Below are positions 5,040 to 8,420 of a stretch of 8,420 nucleotides of DNA, one piece after another. How positions within the stretch are numbered: the stretch's first letter is position 1; each line of letters begins with the position of its first letter. The notes beneath the pieces are model-generated. The model saw only the letters and a list, made by a program, of their open reading frames with translations, made no database searches and was not told the DNA's origin. The DNA is from a bacterium (GTDB taxonomy: Bacteria > Patescibacteriota > Minisyncoccia > Phycocordibacterales > PALSA-1337), in assembly GCA_030648705.1 (NCBI GenBank), contig JAUSHF010000031.1:1-8420 (forward strand), given 5' to 3'. The position numbers and the translations under genes are program-made.

Positions 5040-5957
5040 TTCCCCCTCTATTTTTAACACATTTTCGGCTATGTCATGTCTAAACCATTTAATATCTTTA
5101 TTCATTTCATCTTTCGGATTTCTCCACCAAGTTCTTTGTCTACGAACGTATTGCCAGATTTTATTATTCAAAATTTCCACTAGCTCTTTTTCAGTTTTTA
5201 TTTCTCCTTTTAAAAATTTTGCTATATATTTATATTCCAAACCGAATTCTTCCATTCTTTCAAAACTCAGGCCTCTATCATGCAGACCTCTAACTTCAGC
5301 TACCATTCCTTCTTTGAAACGTGTGATTAATCTTTTATATATTCTCTCTTTTAATATTTCATCAGGCAAAGTTAAACCTATTTGCAAATATTTATATTTA
5401 TCATTCGCGACTTTTTTGACCTCGGGAATTTTGCCGTGAATTCTGCCAAGTATTACAGCTTTTATCAATCTTCTTTTATTTTTCCTATCTATTTCATTCG
5501 CACGTCTTTCATCTATACCTATTAATTCGGTAAAAAGTTCCTCTTCGGATTTTTGCTCTAATTCTTTTTCTAATTTAATTTGCTCATCAATATTTATATT
5601 CAAATCAGGTAGAGAAAAATCATTTACTAGATTAGATATATAGAAGCCTGTGCCACCACAAATTATAGGAAGATGGTCATGAGACAAAATTTCCTCGATG
5701 GCTTCTTCTGATTCTGTCTTCCATTTAGCCACGGTCAATCTTTCACTCACAGGATTAGCAATATCTAATAGATGATGTTTAACTCCTTTCATTTCGGCCG
5801 TCGTTATCTTTCCAGTTCCTATCTCCATACCTTTATATACCTGCCTAGAATCGGCAGATATTATCTCACCATTAAATTTAAGAGCCATTTCTACAGCGAG
5901 GGAACTTTTTCCTGAAGCGGTGGGGCCGAGTATTACTATTACTGGATTTTTTATCAT
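5013..5957 (-). CDS. miaA: tRNA dimethylallyltransferase
   Basis: This 314-residue enzyme transfers dimethylallyl from DMAPP to N6 of A37 in tRNAs reading UNN codons, giving i6A37 in the cytosol. Visible motifs are the P-loop GPTASGKS (11-18), SADSRQVYKGMEIGTGK (34-50, with D36 and S37 near the nucleophilic A37), GVKHHLLDI (58-66), CGGTGFY (100-106) and the C-terminal RRQRTWWRNP (272-281). The length is normal. I chose ATG 5957 because family proteins begin a few residues before the P-loop strand; ATG 5975 and TTG 5993 are in-frame alternatives. No Shine-Dalgarno is seen. The gene begins 42 bases after the tRNA-Leu CCA end (six if TTG 5993 is used), so it is probably transcribed with that tRNA. 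The last codons carry one copy of a 14-base inverted repeat. Confidence 0.93.
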   Translation of the reverse strand: MIKNPVIVILGPTASGKSSLAVEMALKFNGEIISADSRQVYKGMEIGTGKITTAEMKGVKHHLLDIANPVSERLTVAKWKTESEEAIEEILSHDHLPIICGGTGFYISNLVNDFSLPDLNINIDEQIKLEKELEQKSEEELFTELIGIDERRANEIDRKNKRRLIKAVILGRIHGKIPEVKKVANDKYKYLQIGLTLPDEILKERIYKRLITRFKEGMVAEVRGLHDRGLSFERMEEFGLEYKYIAKFLKGEIKTEKELVEILNNKIWQYVRRQRTWWRNPKDEMNKDIKWFRHDIAENVLKIEGEIARFLSDF

Positions 5958-5999
5958 ATTTGTAGCTAAAAGCATACAATAAAAACTTGACAAAGTCTA

Positions 6000-6085
6000 T
6001 GGTGCCGGAGGTGGGACTTGAACCCACATAGAGTTGCCTCTACACGATTTTGAGTCGTGCGCGTAAACCATTTCGCCACTCCGGC
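6000..6085 (-). tRNA. tRNA-Leu (anticodon CAA)
   Basis: A complete 86-base class II tRNA with encoded CCA. The acceptor GCCGGAG pairs with CTCCGGC and the discriminator is A. The anticodon arm is CACGA-CTCAAAA-TCGTG with anticodon CAA, reading UUG. The long variable arm TAGAG-GCAA-CTCTA is a 5-bp stem with a GNRA-like loop, and the T arm is GTGGG-TTCAAGT-CCCAC. A36-A37-A38 is the MiaA recognition pattern, and miaA follows directly downstream. Confidence 0.96.
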
Positions 6086-6094
6086 TTTTTTAAA

Positions 6095-6186
6095 AACTTT
6101 TTAATAACAATTCATTACGTAAAGAGTTTATATTATGCTGAACTTTTTAATAACAATTCGCTATGTATAGAGTTTACATTATGTTA
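6095..6186. repeat. 46-base tandem direct repeat
   Basis: Copy 1 (6095-6140) and copy 2 (6141-6186) are adjacent. The first 19 bases are identical (AACTTTTTAATAACAATTC), with about seven differences in the remaining 27. It fills the space between the divergent tRNA-Leu and SIMPL genes and supplies parts of both promoters. Confidence 0.85.
6127..6156 (-). promoter_or_regulatory. Probable tRNA-Leu/miaA promoter
   Basis: On the minus strand TTGTTA (6156-6151, inside repeat copy 2) and TATAAA (6132-6127, inside copy 1) are 18 bases apart. Initiation near 6120 would give about 35 bases ahead of the tRNA 5' end. The pair bridges the repeat boundary, so the duplication may have created it. Confidence 0.4.
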
Positions 6187-6190
6187 TAAT
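6182..6190 (+). promoter_or_regulatory. Extended -10 of the SIMPL-DedA operon
   Basis: TGTTATAAT contains a perfect TATAAT (6185-6190) with a TGn extension. No convincing -35 lies 16-18 bases upstream. Predicted initiation near 6197 gives a 30-base leader. Confidence 0.6.
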
Positions 6191-6199
6191 AAATGCAAT

Positions 6200-6216
6200 A
6201 AATTAGAATCTAATTT
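6200..6216 (+). promoter_or_regulatory. Palindrome at the start of the SIMPL leader
   Basis: AAATTAGA-A-TCTAATTT is a perfect 8+1+8 inverted repeat just after the predicted transcription start. One central base is too small for an RNA loop, so a DNA-level operator is more likely than a hairpin. Confidence 0.35.
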
Positions 6217-6226
6217 TTTAAAAAAA

Positions 6227-6958
6227 ATGACCACAAGTACTAAATCTATAATTACAGGTATTATAATTGGCGTAAGTTTAATTATAAGTACTATAATAGC
6301 TAGTGTAGTATTCTATAGTACTAGATCTGAGGGCGCTCTATCTGTTACTGGTTCAGCTCGTCAGTCAGTAGTAGCCGATCAGGTCAAATGGACTGGAAAC
6401 TGGTCTAGGGTGGTGTCGGTTAAAAATCTTAAAGATGGCTATGCTATTATGGAAAAAGATGAAAAAGCTGTCAGAGATTTCTTAATTTCTAAAAATATTA
6501 ATTCTGCCGAGATTACAGTCAAACCTGTTTTTATGGATCAAATATATAATTACGGTGATAAAAATCCTTCTTCTACAGAAAGAGAATATAATCTAAACCA
6601 GTCCGTTCAAATAACCTCAAATGATGTGGAGAAAATTACAGACTTAGCAAAATCTACTAAAGCGATAGTAGATAAAGGAGTTATTTTCTCATCATATAAT
6701 CCCGAATATACATTTACTAAATTAGCCGATCTTAGAGTATCTTTACTCGGAAACGCTATTAAAGATGCTATGGCTAGAGCAAATATGATTGCGAATGCTG
6801 GAGGGAAAAAAGTAAATACACTAACTTCTGCGGCTAGTGGTGTCGTTCAAGTACTCCCTGAAGGATCTGTAGACGTATCTGACTATGGAACTTATGATAC
6901 TTCTAGTCAGAAGAAAGAAGTTATGGTCACGGTTAAGGCTTCATTCACTTTAAAATAA
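6227..6958 (+). CDS. Membrane-anchored SIMPL (DUF541) domain protein
   Basis: This 243-residue protein has one N-terminal hydrophobic segment at about 9-31 (IITGIIIGVSLIISTIIASVVFY) followed by a SIMPL/DUF541 domain to the end. Domain signs are ALSVTGSARQSVVADQVKW (37-55), paired alternating strands such as INSAEITVKPVFM, an NLNQSVQITSNDVEKITDLAK section, a helix with KDAMARANMIANAGGKKV, and the closing strand EVMVTVKASFTLK. Family proteins are extracytoplasmic; functions are poorly defined and include envelope and oxidative-stress phenotypes. The ATG at 6227 is preferred over 6050, because the longer version would run through the tRNA-Leu gene and both repeats and remove the anchor from the terminus. 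The start follows a T6A7 run with no Shine-Dalgarno. The next gene begins 14 bases downstream, probably one operon. Confidence 0.85.
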   Translation: MTTSTKSIITGIIIGVSLIISTIIASVVFYSTRSEGALSVTGSARQSVVADQVKWTGNWSRVVSVKNLKDGYAIMEKDEKAVRDFLISKNINSAEITVKPVFMDQIYNYGDKNPSSTEREYNLNQSVQITSNDVEKITDLAKSTKAIVDKGVIFSSYNPEYTFTKLADLRVSLLGNAIKDAMARANMIANAGGKKVNTLTSAASGVVQVLPEGSVDVSDYGTYDTSSQKKEVMVTVKASFTLK

Positions 6959-6972
6959 ACTAACCAGATAAA

Positions 6973-8247
6973 ATGCATTTTCTAGATAAGATACTTCCTG
7001 TAATAGAGAATACTTTACGTGGTGGAGGAATATGGATTATTTTAATAGTTGCTATTGCAGAAGCTTTGCCTCTAATAGGATCTTTTATACCTGGTCACAT
7101 TGTAATTATTCTTGGGGGATTTCTAGCAAAACTCGGAGTATTTAATTTTTGGTATGTGGTAATAGTTGCTGGAATTGGAGCAATGACTGGTGATGTCATC
7201 GGATATTTTGTAGGTAAAAAATATGGTATGAGTTTTCTTACTAAATACGGACCTTATTTTTTTATAAACGAAAGACACATTTCCAGAGCAAATAGTCTTC
7301 TGAATAGTCATACTGGTAAAGCATTAGTACTAGGTAGATTTAGTCCTATCACGAGAGCATTCATTCCTTTTCTGGCTGGCGTTAGTGGAGTTGAAAAAGG
7401 TAAATTCTGGTTCTTTAATATTATCGGAGGTACTTGCTGGGCATTCCTATCAGTGTCAGTAGGATATATATTCGGTGCAAGTTATGAATATGCTTCTATA
7501 TATATTGGGAAATATATACTAATGGCTTTTGTCCTAGGTATTTTTATAGTCTGGATATATTTCTTTTTAGAAAAAAGACAACATCTATTCTCACGTCGTA
7601 ATTTAATAACTTTATGTATCAATGTTATTTCTCTTTTTATTTTCTTTAAATTTATCGAAGATATTTTCTCTTTTTCTGCAAAATTAGTAAACGTAGATGT
7701 TTGGTTTAATCTTCTAATGGTGGGAATGGAAAGTCCTTTAGGAATAGGTATTAGTAGACTATTTACATTATTAGCTGATGAGAAAACTGCTATATTAATT
7801 AGTTTGATTATCGTAATAGGACTTTTTTTAAAAAAAAGATGGCATTTGATTCAATTTTATCTTTTTAATATTATTGGTGGATTATCATTGGGATTTTTAT
7901 TAAAAAGGGTGATAGAGCGGGCTCGACCAGAAAATGCTTTATTAGTTGAAACGAGCTTCAGCTTTCCAAGTGGGCATGCTATGACAGCAGGATTAGTATA
8001 TGGTGCTTTGGCATATCTCTTTTATCGTTCTAATTTAAAGAAAAATACAAAAATACTCCTAAATATTTTATTAGTGATTATTGTGATAGGTGTCATGTGG
8101 AGCAGGATTTATTTAAGGGTACACTGGTTATCTGATGTGCTCGGCGGTCTATCATTTAGTATATTCTGGTTAACACTTTCGATGTTAATATTTCACGTAT
8201 TGGGTAAACAAAAAGAGAGATTATCAAAGATCAAAAATACGAATTAA
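6973..8247 (+). CDS. DedA-PAP2 fusion: lipid carrier transporter/phosphatase
   Basis: This 424-residue polytopic membrane protein joins two domains. Residues about 1-200 are DedA/VTT: AEALPLIGSFIPG with a re-entrant-type hydrophobic stretch (29-57), AGIGAMTGDVIGYFVGKKYG (66-85), and the signature LGRFSPITRAFIPFLAG (120-136). Residues about 210-410 are a PAP2 phosphatase with all three motifs: KRVIERARP (311-319), PSGH (332-335, H335) and SRIYLRVHWLSD (377-388, nucleophile H384, D388). DedA proteins include undecaprenyl phosphate flippases and PAP2 enzymes include undecaprenyl pyrophosphate phosphatases, so one polypeptide could dephosphorylate the wall-lipid carrier and return it inward. That substrate is inferred; other phospholipid phosphates are possible. 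Both halves look intact. It follows the SIMPL gene by 14 bases. Confidence 0.93.
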   Translation: MHFLDKILPVIENTLRGGGIWIILIVAIAEALPLIGSFIPGHIVIILGGFLAKLGVFNFWYVVIVAGIGAMTGDVIGYFVGKKYGMSFLTKYGPYFFINERHISRANSLLNSHTGKALVLGRFSPITRAFIPFLAGVSGVEKGKFWFFNIIGGTCWAFLSVSVGYIFGASYEYASIYIGKYILMAFVLGIFIVWIYFFLEKRQHLFSRRNLITLCINVISLFIFFKFIEDIFSFSAKLVNVDVWFNLLMVGMESPLGIGISRLFTLLADEKTAILISLIIVIGLFLKKRWHLIQFYLFNIIGGLSLGFLLKRVIERARPENALLVETSFSFPSGHAMTAGLVYGALAYLFYRSNLKKNTKILLNILLVIIVIGVMWSRIYLRVHWLSDVLGGLSFSIFWLTLSMLIFHVLGKQKERLSKIKNTN

Positions 8248-8328
8248 CCGAGAAATTTATAATGATTTTAAGACTGCCCAGTCTTCTCCAATTCATAATT
8301 ACACCCAAATGAAAGTCCATTCCAACGC
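8248..8328. other. Intergenic tail of the SIMPL-DedA operon
   Basis: No gene is supported here. AAGACT-GCCC-AGTCTT (8270-8285) is a 6-bp hairpin that could mark the 3' end of the upstream operon, but no T-tract follows it on the plus strand, so termination there would be weak. Confidence 0.35.
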
Positions 8329-8350
8329 AAAAGGAGCCTGAAATGGCTCC
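8329..8350 (-). terminator. Probable intrinsic terminator, leftward
   Basis: GGAGCC (8333-8338) and GGCTCC (8345-8350) form a 6-bp GC-rich stem around TGAAAT. On the minus strand it is followed by TTTT (8332-8329), suggesting it ends a leftward transcript entering from beyond the window. The tract is short, so strength is uncertain. Confidence 0.5.
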
Positions 8351-8420
8351 CCAGCGGTGAATGTGTATCATATCGATATATGACAATAGATATGGAAGAC
8401 AATCACATAGAGAGTGTGGC
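8351..8420. other. Window-end intergenic segment with palindrome
   Basis: TCATAT-CGAT-ATATGA (8368-8383) is a perfect 6+4+6 inverted repeat and may be an operator. An ATG at 8361 opens a frame to the window end (20 codons, MCIISIYDNRYG...), too short to call. A minus-strand frame is also open, but its translation looks non-coding. Confidence 0.3.

Noticed and set aside
5071..5439. Forward frame opposite miaA
   Set aside because: Lies fully within a well-supported gene on the other strand; Leu/Ser-rich shadow.
6095..6186. CRISPR-like array
   Set aside because: Two directly adjacent copies with no spacer; it is a tandem duplication.
6050..6226. Longer SIMPL protein start at ATG 6050
   Set aside because: It would translate part of the tRNA-Leu gene and both tandem repeats and bury the membrane anchor; ATG 6227 is preceded by a promoter and leader.
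7123..7311. Minus-strand frame opposite DedA
   Set aside because: Short and fully inside the DedA signature region of the forward gene.
8220..8419. Open minus-strand frame at the window end
   Set aside because: About 66 codons open, but it crosses the leftward terminator hairpin and the end of the DedA-PAP2 gene, and the translation looks random.

Overview
The window looks like a piece of a small, AT-rich bacterial genome, most probably a member of the Candidate Phyla Radiation (Patescibacteria, Parcubacteria-like). This placement is an inference. It rests on short intergenic gaps, start codons with almost no Shine-Dalgarno sequences, a 51-residue L33 protein without cysteines, a DedA-PAP2 fusion, and a standard genetic code (TGA ends abiEi). 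No 16S or large marker gene is present to confirm it.

Layout. (1) 1-1469 (+): a two-gene AbiE-type toxin-antitoxin module, a winged-helix AbiEi-like antitoxin overlapping an AbiEii-like nucleotidyltransferase toxin by ATGA. (2) 1479-2639 (-): alanine racemase, convergent with the toxin, only 9 bases between stop codons. (3) 2640-2712: a compact divergent promoter region. (4) 2713-2868 (+): ribosomal protein L33, missing from simple ORF lists because it is so short, followed by an intrinsic terminator. (5) 3012-3086 (+): tRNA-Trp(CCA). (6) 3119-4971 (+): a self-contained cassette with its own strong promoter, an operator-like palindrome, a ~125-base leader, a 93-residue membrane-anchored protein, a 407-residue secreted protein of unknown family, and a very long terminator hairpin. 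Its coding DNA is about 50-57% G+C in the lines I counted, against about 28% in a typical neighbouring line. (7) 5013-6085 (-): tRNA-Leu(CAA) followed directly by miaA. (8) 6095-6226: a 46-base tandem repeat and promoter region. (9) 6227-8247 (+): a membrane-anchored SIMPL/DUF541 protein and a DedA-PAP2 fusion, probably one operon. (10) 8248-8420: intergenic, with a terminator facing leftwards.

How the genes fit together. Alanine racemase supplies D-alanine for peptidoglycan. The DedA-PAP2 fusion plausibly dephosphorylates and returns the undecaprenyl carrier needed for the same wall synthesis. MiaA modifies A37 of tRNAs reading UNN codons; both tRNAs in the window have A36-A37-A38 and are expected substrates, and one is encoded immediately upstream of miaA. 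The AbiE module and the high-GC secreted cassette look like accessory additions to an otherwise housekeeping region.

The best candidate for something undescribed is the high-GC two-gene secreted cassette, with its regulated promoter, T-poor leader, and a terminator sharing a 14-base inverted repeat with the 3' end of miaA.
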